From: Pseudomonas sp. GM18
Lineage (GTDB): Bacteria; Pseudomonadota; Gammaproteobacteria; Pseudomonadales; Pseudomonadaceae
Length of the DNA stretch: 36,773 bases
NCBI RefSeq assembly: GCF_000282195.1
Contig: NZ_AKJT01000002.1
Location: 1 to 36,773 of the forward strand
Reading direction: 5' to 3'
A program made the translations under genes and the position numbers. Each line of letters opens with the position of its first letter. The first letter of the stretch is position 1. Below, one piece after another: positions 10,366 through 19,816 of the stretch. The notes under the pieces were generated by a model. That model was not told the origin of the DNA. It searched no databases and saw only the letters and a list, made by a program, of their open reading frames with translations.

Positions 10366-10587
10366 CTAGTCAGCTTTGTCGCCACCGGCCAGATTTTTCT
10401 TGGAACCGGTCTTGAAGTCGGTTTCGTACCAGCCGGTGCCACTGAGGCGGAAACCGGGCATGGACAACATCTTTTTAAGCTCTGGCGCCTGGCAGGCAGG
10501 GCAGTCGACCAGCGGTGCTGCGCTGATCTTTTGAATGGCTTCCAACTGATGACCACAGGAAGCACATTGGTAATCGTACATCGGCAT
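10366..10587 (-). CDS. FmdB-family zinc ribbon protein
   Basis: 73-residue small protein. Two CxxC pairs (Cys8/Cys11 in CASC and Cys29/Cys32 in CPAC) form a putative zinc ribbon. A conserved [17 protein letters not shown] segment and a Lys/Asp-rich tail follow. The FmdB/CxxC_CxxC_SSSS family has no settled function; the name comes from a methylotroph gene proposed to regulate formamidase. The MPMYDYQC start at 10587 is chosen over an upstream extension to 10710 that lacks family character. It lies before aspS and after a clear -10 hexamer, so the two probably form one transcript. Confidence 0.85.
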   Translation of the reverse strand: MPMYDYQCASCGHQLEAIQKISAAPLVDCPACQAPELKKMLSMPGFRLSGTGWYETDFKTGSKKNLAGGDKAD

Positions 10588-10648
10588 GGGGGTTGTCTCG
10601 GCGATCAGATTGCTACCGCGCACGCAGGGCTTTGCGGCAAAGAGCGGG

Positions 10649-10676
10649 ATTATATCCATTAAATGCAGCCTGTGCA
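10649..10676 (-). promoter_or_regulatory. Predicted sigma-70 promoter for fmdB-like gene and aspS
   Basis: On the minus strand a perfect TATAAT (10649-10654) lies 16 bases from TGCACA (10671-10676, four of six matches to TTGACA). The expected start of transcription is about 55 bases before the fmdB-like ATG. Confidence 0.55.
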
Positions 10677-10693
10677 GCCGTAAGACTGCACAG
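10670..10693. promoter_or_regulatory. Operator-like inverted repeat over the fmdB-aspS -35 box
   Basis: CTGTGCAG (10670-10677) and CTGCACAG (10686-10693) form a perfect 8-bp inverted repeat with 8-base spacing. The first arm covers the predicted -35 hexamer. It could be a repressor site or simply a hairpin beyond the end of the ribbon-helix-helix gene. Confidence 0.4.
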
Positions 10694-10723
10694 ACCGACA
10701 CTCGACTCATTCAGCTGCTCTCG

Positions 10724-11062
10724 CTAAGCCATGACGGGGCAACTGCCCTCCTTCAGGCTGTGCACGACGCAGACAACCCGCACCAGCCCAGTGAAGTTTT
10801 TCACCCCGCCATGGCGCAAGTGCACTTCGCGATCCACATGGGACAACAGCGCACTGACCGAGCAGCAATTGACCTTGGCCATGTCGCCCAAAATATCCCA
10901 ATAGACCTGCTCAAGCCGCAAACAGGTCGCAAAGCCATTCAAACGCACTGACCGGGATAAGGGCTGGGCCAGCCCCATATCGAATTCGCTGACAAGTGAA
11001 TCAATCCTTATATCCTTGAGTGGACCGATCCTCCCCTCACCTTGTCTGTCGTCATGAACCAT
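10724..11062 (-). CDS. Ribbon-helix-helix domain protein (RHH_4-like)
   Basis: 112-residue protein with no signal peptide or membrane segment. Residues about 37-107 resemble the RHH_4 pattern: a SRSVRLNGFATCLRLEQVYW strand-helix start, then a helix (DILGDMAKVNCCSVSALLSHV), and a C-terminal RVVCVVHSLKEG. Ribbon-helix-helix proteins bind DNA as dimers through the paired beta strand, so a regulator is the natural guess; its target is unknown. The ATG at 11062 has AAGGAG 10 bases upstream. It ends 30 bases from the operator-like repeat at 10670-10693. Family assignment is from the remembered consensus only. Confidence 0.68.
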   Translation of the reverse strand: MVHDDRQGEGRIGPLKDIRIDSLVSEFDMGLAQPLSRSVRLNGFATCLRLEQVYWDILGDMAKVNCCSVSALLSHVDREVHLRHGGVKNFTGLVRVVCVVHSLKEGSCPVMA

Positions 11063-11199
11063 ACCGTTGACACTCCTTTGTCATCCTTGCTGCTTGTAAG
11101 GGCCATATTCTGTTTCCTTATAAAAGCGCAGCCACAACGGTATATCCAGATGACTTTATGACCATCAACGTAGGATAAGCCAACAACGGAGGGGCGATC

Positions 11200-11241
11200 A
11201 TGGAGCTCGTCCTAGGCCGGACGACTTCCTACGAAAACTGA
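11200..11241 (+). CDS. Candidate 13-residue leader peptide or small protein
   Basis: ATG at 11200 opens a 13-codon frame (MELVLGRTTSYEN) ending in TGA. A near-ideal GGAGGGG ribosome site precedes the ATG by about 5-7 bases, stronger than most sites in the window. It is too short for standard gene calling. It could be a leader peptide, a small protein, or chance. It is not recognised as any known peptide. Confidence 0.35.
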   Translation: MELVLGRTTSYEN

Positions 11242-11378
11242 CGCAACATCACTCAACGAAAAGGCGAAAGATCCGAGAAACACAGCGCGCGAATAACACT
11301 CGGCAGCGTCATCCGCGCACCACGCCAATGGAAGCACCGCCGGACCGCCTGATTTGAGTAGCCGAAGGCTTTGCTGTT

Positions 11379-11428
11379 AAATAGGCAGTGTGTCGCTACC
11401 GCCTATTTTCCGGGGGCTGCGCATAGGC
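11379..11428 (+). promoter_or_regulatory. Mutually exclusive hairpins upstream of the cold-shock gene
   Basis: AAATAGGC (11379-11386) can pair with GCCTATTT (11401-11408). The same GCCTAT (11401-11406) can instead pair with ATAGGC (11423-11428). Only one stem can form at a time, the arrangement seen in thermosensors and attenuators. Whether this stretch is transcribed is not known. Confidence 0.35.
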
Positions 11429-11525
11429 TGATGCCAGGTACGTGCCCAACGCCTCTTATTGTTCTGAAGCGAACCGTGCTCCATCAGCTCTTCCTTGTGA
11501 TCCGTCTTAACGTGAGTTAATCAAA

Positions 11526-12128
11526 ATGTTGAAAATCGTCCACCTGCTAATGGGCGCAGCAGCCCTGCTGCTGTCCTTCATCCCTAGCCTGCGATCCGAA
11601 GCTGTACCTTACCTGCAACAACCTGATGCGCTGTACCTGGCCTTTTTCGGCCTGCTCAACCTCACTCTCGCGCCTGTTATCCCTTACTGGAACAAAGGCC
11701 CGCGTCATCAACTGCAAAACCTGGTCAGCGCCTTGCTGGTTCTGGCTGTCGTGCTGCAAACCCTGACGCTGATCGCCCCGATGCCTGTCATCGCCGGTCA
11801 ACCTGCCGTTCTGTTCAGCCTGGTCGTTGCCCTGATCGCCGTATTCCTGCACCTGGCCATCAGCTTCTACAAATCTTCACCGGCCGCCGCCGCGCCAAGC
11901 TATGACATGAGCAACCGCGATACTGGCACCGTCAAATGGTTCAACACCTCCAAAGGCTTCGGCTTTATTTCCCGTGACTCCGGCGATGATATTTTCGTGC
12001 ATTTCCGGGCGATTCGCGGTGAAGGCCACCGCGTTCTGGTAGAAGGCCAGCGCGTGGAGTTCTCTGTCATGAATCGTGACAAAGGCCTGCAAGCCGAAGA
12101 TGTGATCGCCGCACTGCCGCGCCGCTGA
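11526..12128 (+). CDS. Membrane-anchored cold-shock domain protein
   Basis: 200-residue protein made of two parts. Residues about 1-117 contain four predicted transmembrane helices (near 3-22, 36-55, 63-84 and 91-115). Residues about 128-200 are a complete cold-shock domain with [15 protein letters not shown] (RNP1) and DIFVHF (RNP2). Free CspA-type proteins are soluble RNA chaperones; here the nucleic-acid-binding domain is tethered to the inner membrane, with the domain presumably on the cytoplasmic side. P. aeruginosa has what I remember as an equivalent (PA0961) next to slyX and a HIT gene, so the fusion is not a sequencing artefact. The function of the membrane part is unknown. A strong terminator follows at 12139-12177. 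Confidence 0.9.
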   Translation: MLKIVHLLMGAAALLLSFIPSLRSEAVPYLQQPDALYLAFFGLLNLTLAPVIPYWNKGPRHQLQNLVSALLVLAVVLQTLTLIAPMPVIAGQPAVLFSLVVALIAVFLHLAISFYKSSPAAAAPSYDMSNRDTGTVKWFNTSKGFGFISRDSGDDIFVHFRAIRGEGHRVLVEGQRVEFSVMNRDKGLQAEDVIAALPRR

Positions 12129-12138
12129 TTCAAGGCTA

Positions 12139-12177
12139 AAAAAAACCGCGAGCAGCCAGGCTGCTCGCGGTTTTTTT
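12139..12177. terminator. Bidirectional terminator between cold-shock gene and slyX
   Basis: A 19-base arm (12139-12157) pairs with 12159-12177. The CCGCGAGCAGCC core is GC-rich, with an A-run on one side and seven T on the other, so it works in both directions for the two converging genes. Confidence 0.93.
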
Positions 12178-12189
12178 ATGCCCTGCATT

Positions 12190-12396
12190 TCAGTAATGCG
12201 GCGGCGGAGCCTCTTCTTCGAAGGACTCGAACTGGCCGATCATTTCCTCCTGCCGCTTGAGCATCGCTGTCATTTGCAGCTGCAGACGCTCGACCACCCG
12301 CTGCTGCGCCACCAGCACATCATTCAATGCCTGGATGGTGTCATCCTGAAACGCCAGCCGGCTTTCCAGATCGGTAACGCGTTCGTCCAGGCTCAT
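12190..12396 (-). CDS. slyX: SlyX family protein
   Basis: 68-residue coiled-coil protein. Nearly the whole length is heptad-like helix ([39 protein letters not shown]), ending in the family-typical PPPHY tail. SlyX is widespread in gammaproteobacteria but has no known function; in enterics it lies next to slyD. Here it follows the HIT gene, its start 3 bases after that gene's stop, suggesting co-transcription. Confidence 0.92.
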   Translation of the reverse strand: MSLDERVTDLESRLAFQDDTIQALNDVLVAQQRVVERLQLQMTAMLKRQEEMIGQFESFEEEAPPPHY

Positions 12397-12399
12397 GAT

Positions 12400-12825
12400 T
12401 CAGCCCTCCAGAAACTTGAAATCGTCGGTCAACACCAGACGCAGTCGTTCGCGAATCGTCGCGATCTGCTCTGAACTGTATGGCTTGGCCTCCTGTTTGC
12501 CCCAGATCGGGGCTGGCCAGGCGGCGTCCTCACGCTTGCGCACAATCACATGCATGTGCAACTGATTGACGACGTTACCCAGGGCCGCGACGTTCAACTT
12601 GTCCGCGTCGAACGAGTCCTTGAGGATTTCCGCCAGTTCAGTCGTTTCCCTCCACAGCTGCTGTTGATCTGCGCCATCCAGCTGAAATATTTCACTGATA
12701 TCCTCGCGGCGTGGCACGAGGATGAACCAGGGGTAGTTCGAATCATTGGACAGCAGCAACCGGCAGAGCGGGAAATCGCCGATTGGCAACGTGTCTTGTT
12801 GAAGTCGTGGATCTAAAGCGAACAC
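12400..12825 (-). CDS. HIT family protein (nucleotide hydrolase/transferase fold)
   Basis: 141-residue HIT-domain protein. The catalytic segment reads NQLHMHVIV, so the usual H-x-H-x-H triad has Gln in the first position and keeps the second (nucleophilic) and third His. The N-terminal half carries the family's LPIGDFPLCRLLL and NYPWFILVPRR strands, the C-terminus a PAPIWG segment. HIT proteins cleave nucleoside phosphoramidates or dinucleotides; the substrate here is unknown. The frame stays open to 13044, but the start is taken as GTG at 12825 (VFALDPRLQQDT), with GGGGAG 8 bases upstream. slyX follows directly. Confidence 0.88.
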   Translation of the reverse strand: MFALDPRLQQDTLPIGDFPLCRLLLSNDSNYPWFILVPRREDISEIFQLDGADQQQLWRETTELAEILKDSFDADKLNVAALGNVVNQLHMHVIVRKREDAAWPAPIWGKQEAKPYSSEQIATIRERLRLVLTDDFKFLEG

Positions 12826-13722
12826 AGCGCACACTCCCCTCTGGGCATCTTTTTTCAGCTTAGCGCCCCTACCGAAAGACGGCGCACCAAACGACAGGAC
12901 GGCAGCATACCTGCGAACGCCACACGCTTCACGACGAACTGCCGCCGGCACCGTCCTCCGGGCGCCCCGACATGAGTCATTTTGATCCTGGACGCACCAT
13001 GACAGCCCCGGCCACCACAGAAAAAACGCCGAAATACCCCACAAACAACGTGCGGTTCAAACCCACGGCAAAGCGACAATGTGTGAATTCAGTACAGGAA
13101 ATAAAATTTTTTGCACCAAAACCGCACAATGCGTCTACGCTCAGTGCGTCAGCATCCGCCAACTACTCACTGGCGGGGTGAACCGGTAACGTTTTTGGTT
13201 GTCTCGTCACCGGTTCCATGCGCTAAACACGATGCAAAGCATGGCGTCAAGCCTAAGAGAAACGAGCTTGAACCCCCCGGTTTTATGAGGTTTTTACAGC
13301 AACAAGCAGGCTTTCGGAAAAAAACAGCAACAGAATTCTGGTTTGTGCACGCTTGTTGCATTAACACCCATATCGTCTATAAGCGCTCCGCTGGAAGTGG
13401 AAGCCTAAAGACCAATAAAAACAGTGGCAGGATTGCCCGATGGAGATTCAAGTGCAGGATCAGGGACTCTTTTTTACCGATGCTCAAGCCCTGGAAAACA
13501 GCGCTGAAGTTGTCAGTCCGATTGCGTCGGGACTGTGAATTTGCGACATCTACCCAGCCAATTGCGACAGGGTCGTAAAGAAGCTGAAAGGTTAGATACG
13601 CAAGTATCGCCAACAGGGTCGGCGTGATATAAGTTTGCGCCGACACAAAAAGAAAGAGCCGCCCAGATAATAAAACAGGTGGGACGGCAGTACTCTTCTA
13701 AAAACCAAAGGAGCAAATCACG
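12826..13722. other. 897-base non-coding stretch upstream of the oprD-family gene
   Basis: No recognisable protein family was found on either strand. It contains an AT-rich tract near 13,090-13,115, a 12-base inverted repeat with one mismatch (GAACCGGTAACG, 13180-13191, with 13205-13216), a second one (CAGTCCGA, 13514-13521, with 13527-13535, one-base bulge), a possible 32-codon ORF at 13440-13538, and the oprD leader. A long regulated upstream region fits an inducible porin. No clear sigma-70 promoter could be chosen. Confidence 0.6.
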
Positions 13723-15066
13723 ATGCGCGTGATGAAGTGGAGCATGATCGCACTGGCAGTTGCAGCAGCAGCCAGTACTCAATTGGCTACGGCCGCACCT
13801 TTCGTAAGTGACCAGGCTGAAGCCAAAGGTTTTGTTGAAGATAGCAAGCTCGACTTGCTGGTTCGCAACTACTACTACAACCGTAACAAGAAAGACCGCG
13901 CAACCGACGACAAAGACTGGACCCAGGGCATCCAGGGCATGTACAGCTCGGGCTACACCCAAGGTACGGTCGGCGTTGGCGTTGAAGCTTGGGGTCAACT
14001 GGCCATTAAGCTGGACGGTTCCGACAAGTATTCGGGTACCGGCAACATGCCCGTGGGCAATGATGGCGAGGTCGAAAACAACCAGGGCAAAGCCGGCGCT
14101 GCCGCCAAGTTCCGCATCTCCAAGACCGAGCTGAAAATCGGCGACATGCAGCCAAGCACTTCCCCGGTGTTCGCTGTTGGCGGCTCCCGCATCCTTCACC
14201 AAACTGCCAGCGGTATCCAACTGCAGAGCAGCGAAGTCAAAGACCTTGACCTCGAAGGCGGTCACTTCTACTCGGCGACCAGCCAGGATCGCAACGCCCG
14301 TAATGGCGATCTGTGGGCGACCTACGCGAACCAAGGTGATGGCGTAGCTGCCAACTCGATCGACTACCTCGGTGGCAAATACGGCATTACCCCAGACCTG
14401 AGTGTGTCGCTCTACGCTTCCAAGCTCGAAGACATCTGGAACCAGTATTACGCCAACGCGAACTACACCCTCGCACTGGGTGGCGATCAGTCGATCAACT
14501 TCGACGGTAACATCTACAACACCAGGGACACCGGTAGCGCTAAAGCAGGCGAAATCAACAACACCGCCTACTCGCTGGCCGCTGCTTACTCGTTCCTGAA
14601 AGCGCACACCGTTACCCTGGGCTTCCAGAAAGTGAATGGCGATACTCCGTTCGACTATGTCGGCGTGGGTAAAAACAACCGCGGTGGCGACTCGATCTTC
14701 CTCGCCAACTCCATCCAGTACTCTGACTTCAACGCCCCAGGCGAGAAATCGGTACAAGCCCGTTATGACCTGAAAATGGCCGAATACGGCGTACCTGGCC
14801 TGAGCTTCATGGCCCGTTACGTGAAAGGTTGGGACATCGACGGTACCAACACACCGGCGGGCAGTACCTATGCCGGCATGTACGGTGCAGATGGCAAACA
14901 CCACGAAACCAACCTCGAAGCCAAGTACGTCGTTCAAACCGGCCCGGCCAAGGATCTGTCCTTCCGTATTCGTCAAGCATGGCATCGCGCCAACCAGGAC
15001 GACGCGTTTGAAGGTAACATCGACGAGTTCCGCCTGATCGTCGACTACCCGATTTCGGTTCTGTAA
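13723..15066 (+). CDS. OprD (Occ) family outer-membrane porin
   Basis: 447-residue substrate-specific porin. A signal peptide (about 1-24, ending LATAAP) is followed by the OprD pattern: APFVSDQAEAKGFVEDSKLD, LLVRNYYYNRNKK, an early DWTQGIQGMYSSGYTQGTVG strand, then alternating barrel strands, ending RLIVDYPISVL with the hydrophobic C-terminal signature of outer-membrane proteins. OprD channels take up basic amino acids (OccD) or aromatic and other carboxylates (OccK); the exact substrate cannot be told here. AAGGAG lies 7 bases before the ATG and a strong terminator follows. Its position beside the HIT/slyX pair matches my memory of oprD in P. aeruginosa (PA0958), which argues for OccD1, but the protein should be compared before using that name. 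Confidence 0.92.
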   Translation: MRVMKWSMIALAVAAAASTQLATAAPFVSDQAEAKGFVEDSKLDLLVRNYYYNRNKKDRATDDKDWTQGIQGMYSSGYTQGTVGVGVEAWGQLAIKLDGSDKYSGTGNMPVGNDGEVENNQGKAGAAAKFRISKTELKIGDMQPSTSPVFAVGGSRILHQTASGIQLQSSEVKDLDLEGGHFYSATSQDRNARNGDLWATYANQGDGVAANSIDYLGGKYGITPDLSVSLYASKLEDIWNQYYANANYTLALGGDQSINFDGNIYNTRDTGSAKAGEINNTAYSLAAAYSFLKAHTVTLGFQKVNGDTPFDYVGVGKNNRGGDSIFLANSIQYSDFNAPGEKSVQARYDLKMAEYGVPGLSFMARYVKGWDIDGTNTPAGSTYAGMYGADGKHHETNLEAKYVVQTGPAKDLSFRIRQAWHRANQDDAFEGNIDEFRLIVDYPISVL

Positions 15067-15093
15067 TTGCCGAAAGCCAGTTCGCGGTAATCA

Positions 15094-15125
15094 AAAAAAG
15101 GCCCATCTTCGGATGGGCCTTTTTT
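15094..15125 (+). terminator. Rho-independent terminator after the OprD-family gene
   Basis: A 14-bp stem (15094-15107 with 15112-15125), TTCG tetraloop and A-run/T-run flanks, 28 bases after the porin stop. It may also act on the minus strand for mscS. Confidence 0.95.
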
Positions 15126-15208
15126 ATTGGCTACAGCATTGTGCTTAAAGGATCGGGGCTTGCAAAATGTTTGACCAAGAGGTCAGACATTAGTTGATCG
15201 CCTAATCC

Positions 15209-16051
15209 TTACACCGCTGCCGATTCCTGCACCACGCGAATAACCCGCTGCGGAAATGGAATATCGATGCCGGCAGTCTTCAAGCGATCGCGCGAATGCT
15301 CATTAAACATGAACATCACATTCCAATAGTCAGCGGTTTTCACCCACACCCGCAGGGAAACAGTAATCGAACTGTCGCCCAGTGTGGAAATCACCACTTC
15401 CGGTGCCGGCTCAGCCAATACTCGCGGATCCTTGGCCAGTTCCAGCAACACTTCACGGGCCTTTTGCAAGTCCGCTTCGTAAGCCACACCTACATCAAAC
15501 ACAACCTTGCGGGTCGGCTGACGGTTAGTGTTGGTGATAATGCCGTTCGACAGATTACCGTTAGGCACGATGATGGTTTTGTTATCACCAGTGCGCAGTA
15601 CGGTGTGGAAGATCTGGATGCTGTCGACAGTACCGGCAACACCTTGGGCTTCGATCCAGTCACCGATACGGAACGGACGGAACAACAGGATCAGCACGCC
15701 GCCGGCAAAGTTCGCCAGGCTGCCCTGCAGCGCCAAACCGATGGCCAGGCCGGCCGCACCGATCGCCGCGACGAAGGAGGTGGTTTCCACTCCGATCATC
15801 GACGCCACGCTGACGATCAACAGAACCTTGAGGATGATGTTCGCCAGGCTGCTGATGAAGCCTTGCAGCGCCAGGTCGGCGTTGCGCAACGCCAACAGGC
15901 CACCCAGTTTTTGCGTGACTTTGTTGATCAGCCACCAGCCAATGGCCAGGGTGATCACCGCCAGCAACACGCGGCTGCCGTATTCCATGATCATCGGAAT
16001 CCAGGCTTGAGACGCCTTGACCAGGTTGTCCACTTCAGTATTCAAATCCAT
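15209..16051 (-). CDS. mscS: Small-conductance mechanosensitive channel MscS
   Basis: 280-residue protein, close to the 286 of E. coli MscS. Three transmembrane helices (about 25-45, 65-86, 92-125) end in the pore-lining Gly/Ala helix GAAGLAIGLALQGSLANFAG. A cytoplasmic beta domain (FRIGDWIEAQGVAGTVDSI, about 128-146) and an alpha/beta vestibule domain follow. The channel opens on membrane tension to release solutes during hypo-osmotic shock. It lies downstream of yajQ, from which it is separated by a terminator-like hairpin. Confidence 0.95.
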   Translation of the reverse strand: MDLNTEVDNLVKASQAWIPMIMEYGSRVLLAVITLAIGWWLINKVTQKLGGLLALRNADLALQGFISSLANIILKVLLIVSVASMIGVETTSFVAAIGAAGLAIGLALQGSLANFAGGVLILLFRPFRIGDWIEAQGVAGTVDSIQIFHTVLRTGDNKTIIVPNGNLSNGIITNTNRQPTRKVVFDVGVAYEADLQKAREVLLELAKDPRVLAEPAPEVVISTLGDSSITVSLRVWVKTADYWNVMFMFNEHSRDRLKTAGIDIPFPQRVIRVVQESAAV

Positions 16052-16084
16052 CTTCTTTCTCCTGATTTCCGGCTACCCGGCACG

Positions 16085-16138
16085 CAAAAAATGAGCGGCA
16101 GAAAGATCGAACCCCTTAAGGCTCGATCGTTTCTGCCG
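16085..16138 (-). terminator. Rho-independent terminator after yajQ
   Basis: Arms 16096-16110 and 16123-16138 (CGGCAGAAA...GATCGA, one-base bulge) form a long stem. On the minus strand the run ATTTTTTGC follows within a few bases. It separates yajQ from mscS. Confidence 0.8.
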
Positions 16139-16188
16139 TTGCTTGGGCCTCGGACGTCGAAATCGCCGAGAGGTTCCCGCTTGAAAGA

Positions 16189-17732
<1,544 letters not shown>

Positions 17733-17768
17733 GCAGCGGCTACGCTGGCCACTTGTTCCTTTCCAGCG

Positions 17769-19814
17769 ATGAACCTGATGCCATTGCGCCAGCGCCTAGA
17801 AAACCTTCCAGTCGGCCAGAAACTGCTGGCCGCCCTGCTGGTGCTGTTGACCACCGTTTTACTGGTCGCCAACCTGACCTTTATCAGCGCCGCGTATTAC
17901 ATCTCCCAGGAAAGCATGGCCCCCCAGGCCCTGCAGACCATCGGCCGACTGGTGTCCAACCCGAGCCTGGTGTCCGACGCCCTGAAGTCGCCGCAAAACG
18001 CCGAACGCCTGCTCAACGAACTCAACAGCTATTCACCGCTGCGTGCGGCGGCCCTCTACGACGGCACGGGTGTGCGCCTGGCGGAGCTGCAACACGGCGA
18101 CACGCTGAGCCTGCCAGAGCACTACCGGCACCTCGAAGCCTGGCAAGCCACGGAGTTTCGCAGCAATCAAGTGATCACCCTGCCCCGCCCCGGCACCGCT
18201 CCGGGGCATCTGCTACTGGTGGCCAGCAGCGAATTGCCGATGGCGTTCTACACCGGGACCCTGACCGCCAGCCTGGGGATTCTGATTTTCAGCGTGCTGT
18301 TGTGGCTGGTGATCGCCCGGCAGATCAAACGCCTGATTACCCGCCCCATCCATCAGCTCGAAGAGCTGTCCCGGCAAGTCACCCGGGAAGAGAACTACGC
18401 CCTGCGCGCGTCTCGCGGCAACCACGACGAAATCGGCAGCCTCGCCGAAGCGTTCAATACCATGCTCTCGCGCATCGAAGCCCGGGAACAGCAGCTCAAG
18501 CGTGCCCGCGACGATTCCCAGGCAGCTTACGACCAGGCCCAGGGGCTGGCCGAAGAAACCCGTCACACCAACCGTAAGCTGGAACTGGAAGTTCAGGTGC
18601 GGAGCAAGATCGAGAAAAAACTCACCGGTTTCCAGAACTACCTCAACAGCATCATCGACTCCATGCCATCGGCACTGATCGCCCTCGACGAGCAGCTTTA
18701 CGTGACCCAATGGAATCAGGAGGCCAGCGCCCTGTCCGGCACGCGCCTGGACGAAGCCTTGAACCAGCCGATCTTCCTCGCCTTCAAACCCCTCAAGCCA
18801 TTCCTGCCGCAGCTCAAGCAAACCGTCGAGCAGCATACGGTGGCCAAGATCGAACGCGTTACCTGGTCCAAGGACGACGACCCCCGGCATTACGCCCTGA
18901 CGTTCTACCCGTTGATGGGCGGCGCCGGGCGTGGCGTGGTCATCCGGATCGACGACATCACCCAGCGCCTGTCCCTGGAAGAAATGATGGTGCAGTCGGA
19001 AAAAATGCTCTCGGTCGGCGGCCTCGCCGCCGGTATGGCCCATGAGATCAACAACCCGCTGGGCGCGATCCTGCACAACGTCCAGAACATTCGTCGACGT
19101 CTGTCCCCCGACCTGCCGAAGAACCTCGAACAGGCCGAGCAAATGGGCATCGAACTGGAAACGGTGAATAAGTACCTGAAAGCGCGTGAAGTACCGCAGC
19201 TGCTCGACGGCATTCAGCAGGCTGGCGCCCGGGCGGCGAAGATCGTGACCCACATGCTCAGCTTCAGCCGCCGCAGCACTCGGCAAATGGCGCCGTGCGA
19301 CCTGCCGGCGCTGATCGATCAAGCGGTAGAAATCGCCGGCAACGACTTCGACCTGGCCATTGGCTTCGACTTCAAGGGCCAGGCGATCATTCGCCAGTTC
19401 GATCCGGCACTGGGCCCGGTACCCGGCACCGCCAACGAACTGGAACAGGTGCTGCTCAACCTGCTGAAAAACGCCGCGCAAGCCATTCACCAGCGCGCAG
19501 ACGACCGCGAACCGGGGCGGATCATTCTGCGTACAAAACTGAATCCGCCGTGGGCGGAAATCCAGGTCGAGGACAACGGCATCGGCATGAGCGAAAGCGT
19601 GCGCAAACGCACGTTCGAACCGTTCTTCACCACCAAGGAAATCGGTCAGGGCACCGGCCTTGGGCTCTCAGTCTCGTATTTCATCATCACCAACAACCAT
19701 AAAGGCCAGATGGAAGTGCAATCGACGCTGGGCCAAGGCACCTGTTTCACCTTGCGCCTGCCGTTGTCGGGCACTGCGGTGAACTCTCAAGAACTCAATC
19801 AGCTGTCGAGGTAA
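17769..19814 (+). CDS. Membrane sensor histidine kinase (HAMP-PAS-HisKA-HATPase)
   Basis: 681-residue kinase. Transmembrane helix 1 (about 17-43), a periplasmic sensor loop of some 115 residues without a recognised fold, helix 2 (about 160-184), HAMP (about 185-237), a coiled coil (about 237-290), a PAS domain (about 291-400), then HisKA with the phosphorylated His425 in GMAHEINNPLGA, and a HATPase with N-box (LLNLLKNAAQ), G1 (EDNGIGM), F-box (FEPFFTTK) and G2 (GTGLGLSVS). The HisKA has a roughly 40-residue insertion between its helices. No response regulator lies near it. From memory its counterpart in P. aeruginosa (PA4398) affects swarming and biofilm. It lies between panE and cobO, with only two bases before the latter. 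Confidence 0.93.
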   Translation: MNLMPLRQRLENLPVGQKLLAALLVLLTTVLLVANLTFISAAYYISQESMAPQALQTIGRLVSNPSLVSDALKSPQNAERLLNELNSYSPLRAAALYDGTGVRLAELQHGDTLSLPEHYRHLEAWQATEFRSNQVITLPRPGTAPGHLLLVASSELPMAFYTGTLTASLGILIFSVLLWLVIARQIKRLITRPIHQLEELSRQVTREENYALRASRGNHDEIGSLAEAFNTMLSRIEAREQQLKRARDDSQAAYDQAQGLAEETRHTNRKLELEVQVRSKIEKKLTGFQNYLNSIIDSMPSALIALDEQLYVTQWNQEASALSGTRLDEALNQPIFLAFKPLKPFLPQLKQTVEQHTVAKIERVTWSKDDDPRHYALTFYPLMGGAGRGVVIRIDDITQRLSLEEMMVQSEKMLSVGGLAAGMAHEINNPLGAILHNVQNIRRRLSPDLPKNLEQAEQMGIELETVNKYLKAREVPQLLDGIQQAGARAAKIVTHMLSFSRRSTRQMAPCDLPALIDQAVEIAGNDFDLAIGFDFKGQAIIRQFDPALGPVPGTANELEQVLLNLLKNAAQAIHQRADDREPGRIILRTKLNPPWAEIQVEDNGIGMSESVRKRTFEPFFTTKEIGQGTGLGLSVSYFIITNNHKGQMEVQSTLGQGTCFTLRLPLSGTAVNSQELNQLSR

Positions 19815-19816
19815 CC

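Larger units (their letters stand above)
11063..11525. other. 463-base intergenic region between the RHH gene and the cold-shock gene
   Basis: No conserved protein was recognised here. Going left to right it holds the divergent promoter area of the RHH gene (AT-rich CTTATAAAAG near 11,118), a possible 13-codon ORF with a strong ribosome site at 11200-11241, and a set of overlapping inverted repeats at 11379-11428, about 100 bases before the cold-shock gene. The right half may be its 5' leader. Confidence 0.6.

Noticed and set aside
13180..13216. Terminator at the GAACCGGT inverted repeat
   Set aside because: No T-run on either side in the right place; kept only as an inverted repeat within the intergenic entry.
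13600..13722. Crc/Hfq target (AANAANAA) in the porin leader
   Set aside because: AAAAACCAAAGG is A-rich but does not fit the motif closely.
13513..14985. 490-codon minus-strand ORF opposite the porin
   Set aside because: Antisense shadow; the plus-strand porin has signal peptide, barrel ending, ribosome site and terminator.
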